DNA from: Ignavibacteriales bacterium
Lineage (GTDB): Bacteria; Bacteroidota; Ignavibacteria; UBA10030
Length of the DNA stretch: 64,000 nucleotides
Assembly (NCBI GenBank): GCA_026390575.1
Contig: JAPLFR010000013.1
Coordinates: 34,737 to 98,736 of the forward strand
Direction of reading: 5' to 3'
Shown: one piece after another, positions 53,669 through 61,931 of the stretch
Layout: each line of letters begins with the position of its first letter
Position numbering within the stretch: position 1 is the first letter of the stretch
Position numbers and translations under genes: made by a program
Notes under the pieces: generated by a model
What the model was told of the DNA's origin: nothing
What the model saw: the letters and a program-made list of their open reading frames with translations, nothing else
The model's database searches: none

Positions 53669-55227
53669 ATGATAGTGCTTGTGTTGTAATTGATCTTTTT
53701 TTCAACTGCATCAATTTTTGAAAGCAAATTCTCTGGTCGGATTGGAATATTTCCGTCGTACTCGCATTCATAGGCAGCGGCCATTGACCCGATGATACCT
53801 GCCATAACTAAGGAACCCGTAGCCAACATGGTCAGTGTAGCATATGCAAGCAACGCGTCACCTGCACCAACAGCATCCACAACATTACCGGCGAAAGAAT
53901 CAATTGAAAAATAAGAATTTTTTATTTCCGAATTTTGGTTGACACAGAAAATACCTCGATCGCCCAATTTAAGAATTAAGTTCTTGTAGCCGGAAGATTC
54001 CTGTAACAAACTGGCAAGCCGTCCCACTGTTGAATCTTGATCGCCTAATGCAAAACGAGCTTCGCGTTCATTAGGAGTGATTAAATCAAATTCTTTAAAC
54101 TCAGTAATATTTCCCCAACGACTTGCAACTTGACTATCGGCAACCCGAAAAACTCTATCTGGAATTGCTTGAGTCAGAGCTTGCACGCTCATACGGTTAA
54201 AAATTCCGTGGCGAAAATCACTGAAAACCATCGCATTTGCAGATGAATGCTGAATCGATTCTGTAAGTTTCTGAAGGATATCTTCCGAAATCGGTCGGTT
54301 GTCAAGAGTGTCGATTTTCAGGAGCCTATATCCACCAGAAATGATAGCATTTTTTTGAATAGTAGGTCGGGTCGAATCAATAATCGGGATAATCTGGACA
54401 CCAGACTCTTGCAATCCTTCAATAACAAAATCCTTAATGTGGTCATTTCCAAGAACAGTGGAGAATGTTACCTTTGCTCCTGCCGCACGAAGATGTTGCG
54501 CAACGATGCCTGCACCACCGATATAGTCATCCCGTCCTTGGTAAAGCACACTAAAAGTGGGGGTCTTTGTTTGCCCTCCAATAAAAGTAGTACGCGTATA
54601 GGAATCAACGATTGTATCTCCAACTACATGTACATGGTAATTTGATAATTTTTGAATTGTTTGGCGTAAATCCTCAAAGGTAATCTCGTTCGCGTGCATC
54701 AAGATCAATAGTTTCTCTAATTGCACTTGCGGAAGCGAGAGATTCAAAAACTTAGATGATGAATAAACCACATCACCAGGTGTAAAGATCATTTGCCCGC
54801 CGTAACTTTCAACAATATCCGCTTCTTCCTGTGTTGCTGGTGGCAAACCCGTTGATGTATATTCAAATCCCTTGGCAAAAAAGTCTGGTTTGAGTTCCAC
54901 AAGCGTTCTCAGTGGCGTTTCCTGGTCGTCAATCATGACATAATCAACCATCTCGAAGGCAGCAAGATTTAATGCACGAAGTCCTTCCGGAATATGGGGG
55001 CGATAAATACCTTTTTTGATATAACGATCGGATGTGATAGATGCTATTAAAATATCAGCTTTTGTTTTTGCATAGGCTAAATGACGGACATGCCCTGGAT
55101 GGACAACATCAAAAACACCATGACACAAAATAACTTTTTTCTGTCGTGGAAATGTACCAATCAAATCAATTAGCTCAGAAAATGTTTTCAACTTATAGCG
55201 ATATTTTTCGAAATATTCTGCCGTCAT
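53665..55227 (-). CDS. Bifunctional nucleotidyltransferase-PfkB kinase (HldE-like, inverted domain order)
   Basis: In this 520-residue protein, residues of about 30-160 form a cytidylyltransferase-like domain with HGVFDVVHPGH (HxGH at 43-46). Residues of about 200-510 form a PfkB/ribokinase domain with GGAGIVAQHLRA, DFRHGIF and the DAVGAGDA anion hole near 450. E. coli HldE has the kinase first and the adenylyltransferase second, so the order here is reversed. With GmhA- and GmhB-like genes alongside, it should phosphorylate C1 of a seven- or eight-carbon sugar phosphate and then nucleotidylate it. Confidence 0.85.
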   Translation of the reverse strand: MTAEYFEKYRYKLKTFSELIDLIGTFPRQKKVILCHGVFDVVHPGHVRHLAYAKTKADILIASITSDRYIKKGIYRPHIPEGLRALNLAAFEMVDYVMIDDQETPLRTLVELKPDFFAKGFEYTSTGLPPATQEEADIVESYGGQMIFTPGDVVYSSSKFLNLSLPQVQLEKLLILMHANEITFEDLRQTIQKLSNYHVHVVGDTIVDSYTRTTFIGGQTKTPTFSVLYQGRDDYIGGAGIVAQHLRAAGAKVTFSTVLGNDHIKDFVIEGLQESGVQIIPIIDSTRPTIQKNAIISGGYRLLKIDTLDNRPISEDILQKLTESIQHSSANAMVFSDFRHGIFNRMSVQALTQAIPDRVFRVADSQVASRWGNITEFKEFDLITPNEREARFALGDQDSTVGRLASLLQESSGYKNLILKLGDRGIFCVNQNSEIKNSYFSIDSFAGNVVDAVGAGDALLAYATLTMLATGSLVMAGIIGSMAAAYECEYDGNIPIRPENLLSKIDAVEKKINYNTSTII

Positions 55228-56231
55228 TTTGTATCTTTATTTCCCATATATTTAAACCAGGTTTGCGTTGCTTTCTCAATAGAATTAGGATCCCAAAGCG
55301 GAGCATCTTTCCAGTTTTCAATCTCCGCTAACATCATTGACACACCCTCTTCAAAGTTTACATTCGGCTGCCATGCCAACTCAGTGGTAATTTTTCCAAT
55401 ATCGGCCCATGTACAATCCGGTTCACCTGGTCGCTTAGGAACATATACCACTTCACCGCTGAGTAATTCAACGAGATGGTTAATCCGCTTTGGTGCACCG
55501 GCGCCAACATTATAAACTTGACCGCTTCTTTTCGTTTGTGCTGCAGCAAGAAAGGCCCGAGCAACATCAGTCACATAGAGAAAATCGCGCGATTGATTAC
55601 CATCACCTACAACTGTATAAGGTTTGCCTGATAGTTTCTGTTTTAAAAATACTCCGAACACAGCACCATAAACTCCTGTAGTACGCACACGAGTTCCATA
55701 GGCATTGAAAATACGTATTGAATTTACTGGCAAACCATAAACCTGATGCCAATGGAAGGCTGCCTGCTCGCCTTGATATTTACTTAGTGCGTAAGGATAT
55801 TGTGGTGCAATAGGGTGGTCTTCCCGGGTTGGAGTGGTCGCAAGACCATAACAAGAGGAAGAGGCCGCATATATTAATTTGTCAACCCCCGCCGACCGTG
55901 CCGCTTCCAACACCCGCACAGTCCCTTGCACGTTGGTTTGCATGTAGGCAATCGGGTGTTCAATCGATGGCACGATGTCACCGATGCCTGCAAAATGAAA
56001 TACATATTTTGCACCATGAAAAAGACTATTGTCGGATTCTAAGTAACAAATATCTTTCTTCTCGAAATGTAACCATGGATCCGAAGCCCGATGTGAGAGA
56101 TTCCGCTCATGACCGCCTGAAAGATTATCAATAACACGAACTTCAAAGTCGTTATCGAGTAAAACATCAACCATATGGCTGCCAATAAAACCGGCACCGC
56201 CCGTGACTATTGCGATAGGTTTCGGAGTCAT
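55224..56231 (-). CDS. SDR NDP-sugar epimerase/dehydratase
   Basis: This 335-residue extended SDR has TGGAGFIGSHMVDVLL (about residues 10-25), YAASSSCYG with catalytic Ser, Tyr and Lys in YALSKYQ, RIFNAYGTR and SRDFLYVTDVARAFL. The sequence is close to UDP-glucose 4-epimerase-type enzymes. It probably epimerises the activated sugar made by the upstream kinase/nucleotidyltransferase pathway. Overlaps of 4 bases with both neighbours indicate translational coupling. Confidence 0.85.
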   Translation of the reverse strand: MTPKPIAIVTGGAGFIGSHMVDVLLDNDFEVRVIDNLSGGHERNLSHRASDPWLHFEKKDICYLESDNSLFHGAKYVFHFAGIGDIVPSIEHPIAYMQTNVQGTVRVLEAARSAGVDKLIYAASSSCYGLATTPTREDHPIAPQYPYALSKYQGEQAAFHWHQVYGLPVNSIRIFNAYGTRVRTTGVYGAVFGVFLKQKLSGKPYTVVGDGNQSRDFLYVTDVARAFLAAAQTKRSGQVYNVGAGAPKRINHLVELLSGEVVYVPKRPGEPDCTWADIGKITTELAWQPNVNFEEGVSMMLAEIENWKDAPLWDPNSIEKATQTWFKYMGNKDTK

Positions 56232-57235
56232 ACGGCCTGAAGTCGTTTTAAACGTCTAACATTGAAATAAAAATCGTTATCAAAACTATCAGGTAGTTTT
56301 CCATCCCGAAATGCATGGCAAAGTCCGCGAATCGCATCCTCTGTTGAGTGTGTGGGTTGGAAGCCAAGAACACGTTTAATTTTATCAGAATTGATATGGT
56401 ATGACCGATTATCATCGCTAGGAGTGGTTGTAATTCCAATTTCTTTCTTATCAGGAAACTCCTCTTGCACAACCTTCTTTACTAAATGTGCAATTTCCAT
56501 AATGGTCATGTTTTGATACCCAACATTAAAGATCTCGTTTTGAATCTTTTCAGATGGAACCTTAAGTAATAGCTCAACGGTGTCACAATAATCCTGTACA
56601 TGAAGGTTGGGACGCAATTGATTACCCCCAAAAACAGTGATTTTATTTTTGTTAACCGCAAGGTTGGTAAGAATGTTCACCGATAAATCCAGTCTTTGAC
56701 GTGGCGCATAGCCGCAAACGGTAGCCGGTCGAAAAATGACTCCAACAAAATTGTCATCAGTATGTTTCTGAAGTAACGGTTCACACATCCCTTTGTATTT
56801 GTTATAGAGAGTAAGTGGTACCAAAGGATGTTCTTCGGTTACATTTGGTTTGTCGGAGACCCCATACACCGAACTAGAGGATGCATAAACAAATCGTTTA
56901 ATACCTGCTTGCTTAGCTGCCAGAACCATGGGTTCAAAAGCATCAAGATTGACGCTAGTAGATAAGCGTTCATCCAACTCGAAGCTGGCATCATTGGAAA
57001 TACAGGCTAAGCTTACAAAAGCATCATGGCCTTTGCAAGTAGCTAAAATTCTAGCTGTATCACGGATATCACCCTGGATAATGTTGAGATTTGAATTTTC
57101 ATTTGGTAGAAAATCATTCCCAAAATACATGATGTCATAGACAGTGACCTTGTAGCCACGTGAAAGTAATTGAGGAACCAATAGACTACCACAGTAACCG
57201 GCACCTCCGGTAATAAAAACAGAGTTAAAAAGCAT
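56228..57235 (-). CDS. SDR NDP-sugar epimerase
   Basis: This 335-residue protein has ITGGAGYCGSLLVPQLL, VYASSSSVYG, catalytic Tyr and Lys in YNKYK, FRPATVCGY and LHVQDYCDTVELLL. Compared with the neighbouring epimerase it has Cys and Tyr in the glycine loop and is only distantly similar, so it probably acts on a different carbon. It is 4 bases overlapped with that gene and 41 bases downstream of the transaldolase gene. Confidence 0.84.
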   Translation of the reverse strand: MLFNSVFITGGAGYCGSLLVPQLLSRGYKVTVYDIMYFGNDFLPNENSNLNIIQGDIRDTARILATCKGHDAFVSLACISNDASFELDERLSTSVNLDAFEPMVLAAKQAGIKRFVYASSSSVYGVSDKPNVTEEHPLVPLTLYNKYKGMCEPLLQKHTDDNFVGVIFRPATVCGYAPRQRLDLSVNILTNLAVNKNKITVFGGNQLRPNLHVQDYCDTVELLLKVPSEKIQNEIFNVGYQNMTIMEIAHLVKKVVQEEFPDKKEIGITTTPSDDNRSYHINSDKIKRVLGFQPTHSTEDAIRGLCHAFRDGKLPDSFDNDFYFNVRRLKRLQAV

Positions 57236-57276
57236 AGGAATTATCCAAGATATTTATTTGATTTTTAACTTGTTAA

Positions 57277-58002
57277 CTATTTCAGATCTATCGTGTAACC
57301 AGCAGACTTGGCATCATTATAAAACATAGATACAGTCTCGCGTGAGAAAGTAGTCAAATCCTTCCCCACGCATGAGAGTTTCTTCAACACATCATTAGTG
57401 ACAGTGATGATATGGCAGCCCACTTCGTTTGCCTGAAAGATATTCAGTAACTCCCGTGGACTTGCCCACAATATCTCAGCTTTGGGTTTTACAGATGCAA
57501 TCCTTACTGCTTCGCGCAAAAGCGGAACAGGATCAACGCCAGTGTCTGCAATACGACCCGCGAAGAGAGAGAGAATCGCCGGTGTCCCAGGATTTAGGAT
57601 TTCAACGATACCCTGTACTTGAGCCAGCGTAAAAATGGCAGTGATATTGCAGACTACGCCCTTTGCTGAGAGACGTTCAACAAGAGCAGCCGTGCTCTCT
57701 CCTTTCGTATTCGTAATTGGAATTTTTACATTGACATTTTTTCCCCAAGAAGCAATCTCTAAAGCCTGAGCTTCCATACCTGCTATATCGTCGGCAAACA
57801 CTTCAAATGAAACCGGTCGATCAGAGACGACCTTAAGAACTTCCAAAGCAAAAGACTTGTAATTATTCACTCCTGCCTGACGCATAAGTGTGGGATTGGT
57901 TGTAAAACCCTTGACGAAGGGCTGCGCATACAGCATACGAATATTTTGCAAATCTGCACCATCGGCAAAGATTTTCACATCGAGATCACTGATATTTGTC
58001 AT
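57277..58002 (-). CDS. Transaldolase / fructose-6-phosphate aldolase-like
   Basis: This 241-residue protein belongs to the short (TalC-like) transaldolase branch. It has KIFADGADL, GFTTNPTLMRQAG (about residues 33-45), FEVFADD and the Schiff-base lysine in NVKIPIT. It moves a dihydroxyacetone unit between sugar phosphates. In housekeeping metabolism it would form sedoheptulose 7-phosphate. In lincomycin producers the related LmbR builds an octulose 8-phosphate. Sitting directly downstream of GmhA/GmhB-like genes, it probably supplies the C7 or C8 precursor of this locus. Confidence 0.87.
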   Translation of the reverse strand: MTNISDLDVKIFADGADLQNIRMLYAQPFVKGFTTNPTLMRQAGVNNYKSFALEVLKVVSDRPVSFEVFADDIAGMEAQALEIASWGKNVNVKIPITNTKGESTAALVERLSAKGVVCNITAIFTLAQVQGIVEILNPGTPAILSLFAGRIADTGVDPVPLLREAVRIASVKPKAEILWASPRELLNIFQANEVGCHIITVTNDVLKKLSCVGKDLTTFSRETVSMFYNDAKSAGYTIDLK

Positions 58003-58049
58003 AGTATTAAGAAGTTGAACAATTAAAGAATATTTCTTCTACTCAGAAT

Positions 58050-58592
58050 TTATTTATGATTTGCAAGAATATAGCTAACAGCTTTTAGTAAAGAGTTTAC
58101 TGTGACATCAGGATTCGTCGGACGAGTCTCAGCGTAGTGTCGATCAATAAAAATCGTTAGACATCCTGCCCTTTTACCTGCTTCAATATCGCTGGCACGA
58201 TCGCCGACCATGAAACTTTTACTGATATCTATTTTGTGTTTTTCTGAAGCAAAAAGCAACATACCTGGATTCGGCTTACGGCATTCGCAGCCATCATCCT
58301 GACAATGGGGACATAACATAATTTCATCAACCATTGTTTTTGCATAAAGTTTTTGATGCATGGTTTCGACTATTTCCAAACGAAGCAAGCCATTCCCGAT
58401 ATCTGGTTGGTTTGTAACCACAATAACTTTAAATCCCGCTTGCTTTAAAAGCAAGATAGAATTTATTGAATTTGGCAAAAGTCGAAAATCTTTTAATAGT
58501 CGCGGTGCGTAAGGTTTACCATTACGAACAAAAGATCGGCATAACACACCATCCCGATCTAAGAAAACAGCCGGATATTTTTCTCTAATCAC
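58050..58592 (-). CDS. gmhB: HAD-family sugar bisphosphate phosphatase (GmhB-like)
   Basis: This 180-residue HAD-IIIA phosphatase has the nucleophile motif FLDRDGV (about residues 10-16), VVTNQPDIG, a zinc-binding CPHC...CECRKP segment and MVGDRASDIEAGKRAG. GmhB removes the terminal phosphate from heptose 1,7-bisphosphate; LmbK does the same on an octose 1,8-bisphosphate. I placed the start at GTG 58592, which overlaps the upstream stop as GTGA; the longer frame to 58643 only re-reads the neighbouring gene. The zinc cysteines support a GmhB/HisB-type enzyme. Confidence 0.85.
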   Translation of the reverse strand: MIREKYPAVFLDRDGVLCRSFVRNGKPYAPRLLKDFRLLPNSINSILLLKQAGFKVIVVTNQPDIGNGLLRLEIVETMHQKLYAKTMVDEIMLCPHCQDDGCECRKPNPGMLLFASEKHKIDISKSFMVGDRASDIEAGKRAGCLTIFIDRHYAETRPTNPDVTVNSLLKAVSYILANHK

Positions 58593-59185
58593 CACTTCGT
58601 TGCTTGGATTTGAAGAACAGGATGAGAGACAAGACAGTGCCAAACTACGGCCTGAAAGGCTTCAGTGTGTGGCGTTACCAGTTTATCATCAACCTGAGGA
58701 ATAAGCACAACGATATCCCCAGCTTTTTTTGTATAACCGTCATCGCGGCCCACGATGCCGAATACTTTAGCCTTTCGTTCCTTCGCAAGTTCAATTGCTT
58801 TGATCAAATTCACGCTCACTTGTTTTTCCAGATTTCCGCCTCCAACGGAGAGGATGAAAAGAGCATCTTTTTCTTCAAGTCTACTGCCTTGAAGCCAACC
58901 AGCGAGTGCGCCATCCCACCCTTCATCGTTGATCCTGGCTGTCAACTCGGCGACATTATCAGTCGGAGTGTAAGCCTCGATCCCACAAAGTTTACGAAAA
59001 TCATTCACCGCATGAGAACAATTAGCTGCACTGCCTCCGATTCCTAAGAAAAATAACCTCCCCCTCCTTTTCCTCAACCTGATAAGGGCATCTGCCAAAG
59101 ATTCAATCTGCTGTTTGATAATTAAATCTGCAATTATTTTAACTTGTTCGAAATATTGGATAACGTGGTCGGTTGATGTTTTCAT
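58589..59185 (-). CDS. gmhA: Sedoheptulose-7-phosphate isomerase-like SIS-domain protein (GmhA-like)
   Basis: This 198-residue SIS protein contains FFLGIGGSAANCSHAVNDF (about residues 43-61), the family loop ARINDEGWD, FILSVGGGN with the usual SxSGxS altered to SVGGG, and VTPHTEAFQAVVWHCLV near the C-terminus. GmhA makes D-glycero-D-manno-heptose 7-phosphate from sedoheptulose 7-phosphate; LmbN does the equivalent step for octose. It is the first sugar gene of locus B, 357 bases after the antiterminator gene. Confidence 0.85.
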   Translation of the reverse strand: MKTSTDHVIQYFEQVKIIADLIIKQQIESLADALIRLRKRRGRLFFLGIGGSAANCSHAVNDFRKLCGIEAYTPTDNVAELTARINDEGWDGALAGWLQGSRLEEKDALFILSVGGGNLEKQVSVNLIKAIELAKERKAKVFGIVGRDDGYTKKAGDIVVLIPQVDDKLVTPHTEAFQAVVWHCLVSHPVLQIQATKW

Positions 59186-59542
59186 TGAATTCTTATAATG
59201 TTAATACTGGTTTGGAGTACTTTCCCCCACTAGTTTTCAAAGAAGGGGTTTAATAATTTTGTTGCTTTGATTTTCTTACCCGCTCCCGCCTTAACGTTAG
59301 ATAAACAACGCGCTTATCAAAATGTGTTCGTCAAGAGACAAATAACCTTTTTATACTTATGATTTCCGATGACGGATTATTTATCCTAAACCGCAATGAA
59401 GGAATTGCTTCTAAAATATTACTCGGTTTACACTTCTAATTTTATGGATTAATAATATTGTAGAGTCGTTGATACAGCTCCGCTTCTTCACTCCCATTGG
59501 AATGAAAAAGCAATTATTCCGGAACATTTGAAAATAAATCTA
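59186..59542. other. Leader between antiterminator and first sugar gene, 357 bases
   Basis: This non-coding region has weak inverted repeats (CCCC...GGGG arms around 59224-59248) and is otherwise AT-rich. NusG/UpxY-type antiterminators act on the untranslated leader of the operon they precede, so this stretch is where a loading or pausing site would be expected. I cannot point to a specific element. Confidence 0.35.
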
Positions 59543-60112
59543 CTATATACTTAAGCGTAAATCTCTTGTATGTTCACGATCCGATAGAAGAACTTGTCGA
59601 ACTGGTTCTACCTCATCCCGCGAAACACTTATCAAAACAGAATAACCAATCCCTTCGATCCGTATCGCAACCTTTCCGGCTCGATCGGGGTGGATAAATC
59701 TTCCCTTAAAACCTTTAAAGTAACCTTTGCTTATCACTACTTCCGATTCCTTATCAAACAAATCGGGGACAACTTCAACCTTTTCGTCAGAATCGACTAC
59801 GCGCCTGAGAAAATCTATCTCATTCTGACGGACCAATCCCAGTTTACCATTAAATGCAAGATACCGAACAATACCGTCGATCTGAAGGATGCGATCTTTT
59901 TGTTGCTTATCCGGTTTGACGAAAATGTATGAAGAAAACAATGGTATTTCAATCCACTTCCAGCGATCACTCCACTTTTTACGTTGGCGACGGAGTGGAA
60001 GAAATGATTCAACCGATTGCTTCTGCAATAATGCGTAAACTTTTTTTTCCTGACGTGATTTCGTGTAAATCACTAGCCAATCCAATTTTTGAACTACTAT
60101 ATTGTCATCCAT
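59543..60112 (-). CDS. UpxY-type NusG-like transcription antiterminator
   Basis: This 189-residue protein has an N-terminal NusG domain (WLVIYTKSRQEKKVYALL about residues 12-29; LFSSYIFVKP near 58-67) and a C-terminal KOW-like domain with VVISKGYFKGFKGRF. UpxY/RfaH-type proteins bind RNA polymerase at the start of long polysaccharide operons and suppress premature termination. Being the second gene after the leader regulator fits this exactly. Transcription continues into gmhA and locus B. The equivalent gene is missing from locus A. Confidence 0.86.
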   Translation of the reverse strand: MDDNIVVQKLDWLVIYTKSRQEKKVYALLQKQSVESFLPLRRQRKKWSDRWKWIEIPLFSSYIFVKPDKQQKDRILQIDGIVRYLAFNGKLGLVRQNEIDFLRRVVDSDEKVEVVPDLFDKESEVVISKGYFKGFKGRFIHPDRAGKVAIRIEGIGYSVLISVSRDEVEPVRQVLLSDREHTRDLRLSI

Positions 60113-60137
60113 TTGGTATTATACACAAGAGCAATAA

Positions 60138-60683
60138 TCAATCATCCTTCTTAGGTTCATTATTCCAAACAACCAAAGCCTTATCTATTTTGAGTCCATC
60201 TTTCAATTTTTTATACTCAACTTTATTTAGTACAAGCGCTCTGATTTTTCTTTTAATAGTTTTTTCGGTTACTTCTATGAGCTCATTCATGTATACTTTA
60301 TTTACTTCACCAACAATTACGAGATCGATGACACCTCCATCAATCCCTTTTGCATAATCGCCTGTCACAAAAGCTAATTCAACATTACCCAAATTGTGTA
60401 AAACATTTTCAATGATATCTATGCCAAAGTCCTTTTTAATTATTTTGTTAATTTCCGGGAATAATGCATTTTTAACATTTGCCCGATACACCTTCTTATT
60501 ACCATCACTTTCAGATGTAAGTAAGCCTGCTTTTGTAAGCCGATTAAGTTCTAATCTTACTCCATTGGATGATTCGCCAAATTCATCTGACAATCCCCGT
60601 AGATATGCTTTTGTTTCCGGATTTAGAAAAAACTTCAACAGAAGCTTTACTCTAGTTTTTGATGTAATTATGGAATCAAGCAA
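60138..60683 (-). CDS. Winged-helix regulator with nucleotidyltransferase-like domain
   Basis: In this 181-residue protein, residues of about 1-75 form an ArsR-like winged helix (FLNPETKAYLRGLSDEFG; RLTKAGLLTSESDG). Residues of about 80-165 look like a minimal nucleotidyltransferase/MNT-type domain (VTGDYAKGIDGGVIDLVIVG). Such proteins are common in front of UpxY-type genes and probably regulate the locus. The start is TTG 60683, by comparison with the broken copy. A palindromic operator overlaps its promoter, which suggests autoregulation. It ends 25 bases before the antiterminator start. Confidence 0.8.
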   Translation of the reverse strand: MLDSIITSKTRVKLLLKFFLNPETKAYLRGLSDEFGESSNGVRLELNRLTKAGLLTSESDGNKKVYRANVKNALFPEINKIIKKDFGIDIIENVLHNLGNVELAFVTGDYAKGIDGGVIDLVIVGEVNKVYMNELIEVTEKTIKRKIRALVLNKVEYKKLKDGLKIDKALVVWNNEPKKDD

Positions 60684-60722
60684 GATTTACTCAATTATTA
60701 TGAAGAAAGATGTTCTGCTTTC

Positions 60723-60741
60723 TGAGTAGTTAAATTACTCA
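60723..60741. promoter_or_regulatory. 19-bp operator-like palindrome ahead of the leader regulator
   Basis: The near-perfect palindrome TGAGTAGTTAAATTACTCA is identical to the one at 32885-32903. A further TACTCA half site lies at 60688-60693, just before the start codon. Location over the -10 element fits a repressor site, probably for the winged-helix protein encoded immediately downstream. Confidence 0.65.
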
Positions 60742-60760
60742 ATTATAGAACATTTGTCAA
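60732..60760 (-). promoter_or_regulatory. Candidate promoter of locus B
   Basis: On the minus strand, TTGACA (60755-60760) lies 17 bases upstream of TAATTT (60732-60737). The same boxes, spacing and palindrome are present at 32894-32922. The transcript would begin just ahead of the regulator gene. Confidence 0.6.
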
Positions 60761-60823
60761 GTGAAAAATTTAGCGATTTTTACGGAGATTTTGAATACAA
60801 CGGAAGGATATCACTCGTATTAA

Positions 60824-61180
60824 CTAAGACTTTTTATCTATTTTCTCAATTTCACCCTTGAGAAGAGCGACTTCCTGAACAAGTTTATCATTTTTATCAG
60901 ACAGCCTTGAAATAATAACAGAAAATTGTATTAAAATTAGAAAAATAGCTATAACTAAAATTAGAAGGAGAGCGGCAGGCGGATAAGCAATACCTATAAA
61001 GTGAGCAATTCGTGCTAATCCCTCTTCCCAAATGGACAATACGATAAATACGATGCCGAAGAAGAACCATAGAAGAGAATATTGCTCTCTTATCCGTTTC
61101 TTTCTTATGAGTTCAATTACGAACAAAAAAATAGATATGCTGCCAATAATTGCAAAAAATTGTACTCTATGAATTTCCAT
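60824..61180 (-). CDS. DUF2304-family membrane protein
   Basis: This 118-residue protein has three membrane segments (about residues 6-24, 33-50, 65-90) and a charged coiled-coil-like tail. The EQYSLLWFFFGI segment is the hallmark of DUF2304, a family found next to polyprenyl-phosphate glycosyltransferases. It probably partners the GT2 encoded 40 bases upstream, as a membrane anchor or activator. Function is otherwise unknown. Confidence 0.8.
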   Translation of the reverse strand: MEIHRVQFFAIIGSISIFLFVIELIRKKRIREQYSLLWFFFGIVFIVLSIWEEGLARIAHFIGIAYPPAALLLILVIAIFLILIQFSVIISRLSDKNDKLVQEVALLKGEIEKIDKKS

Positions 61181-61220
61181 GGAAATTATTCCTGTATTTA
61201 GAAATTATTTTGCCAAAATA

Positions 61221-61931
61221 CTATTTTCTTCCAAAAGTTCTTAAATACGTCATAAAGATGGATAACAAGACTTTAATCATATAATATATCCCATCAAACA
61301 TTGAGATAGAAGATATTCCCTGCCATCGTTGTCTCATTTCCACTGCCACTTCCTTTAAAGCAAAACCTTTTCTTATCAATAATATTACAGCTTCAGGTTC
61401 AGGATAATCGGTAGGATAATATTCCGAAAAAAACTGAATAGCTTTTCTATTATAAGCACGAAAACCTGATGTGCTATCTGTAATACGCTGTCTATTCATA
61501 ATAGAATTGACAAACTGAAATATGACAATCCCTAATTTTCTGCTTTTATCTGTTTTAAATTTTTTATAGCCATCTAAGAATCTGCTTCCAATAACGACAT
61601 CAGCTTCCTTTTGCAGGATAGGTGCGATAATATTTTTTATTTCACTCGCAATGTGTTGTGCATCTCCATCGAATTGGATTGCTATATCATAATTATTTCT
61701 TAAAGCATATATGAAACCGGTTTGCACCGCGCCGCCAATGCCTAAATTTATGGGAAGATCTAATACCTTAGCTTTTTTTGTTTGACGTGCGACAAGAGAA
61801 GTTTTATCCGTAGAGCCATCGTTCACTACCAATACGTCCAATTTAACATCAATATTGCTTAGTTCATCTATTACCCCAGCAATACTCTTTTCTTCGTTGT
61901 ACGCTGGCACTATTGCTAATATATTTTCCAT
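61221..61931 (-). CDS. GT2 glycosyltransferase, DPM1/polyprenyl-phosphate type
   Basis: This 236-residue protein has ILAIVPAYNEE, LVVNDGSTDKT (about residues 34-44), QFDGDAQH in the DXD position (about 87-94) and SGFRAYNRKA. No additional C-terminal helices are present, as in DPM1-like enzymes. It would load a sugar from NDP- or GDP-sugar onto a polyprenyl phosphate. The DUF2304 partner follows. The pair sits just upstream of the locus B control region and may feed the GT-C enzymes at 33244 and 4182. Confidence 0.86.
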   Translation of the reverse strand: MENILAIVPAYNEEKSIAGVIDELSNIDVKLDVLVVNDGSTDKTSLVARQTKKAKVLDLPINLGIGGAVQTGFIYALRNNYDIAIQFDGDAQHIASEIKNIIAPILQKEADVVIGSRFLDGYKKFKTDKSRKLGIVIFQFVNSIMNRQRITDSTSGFRAYNRKAIQFFSEYYPTDYPEPEAVILLIRKGFALKEVAVEMRQRWQGISSISMFDGIYYMIKVLLSIFMTYLRTFGRK

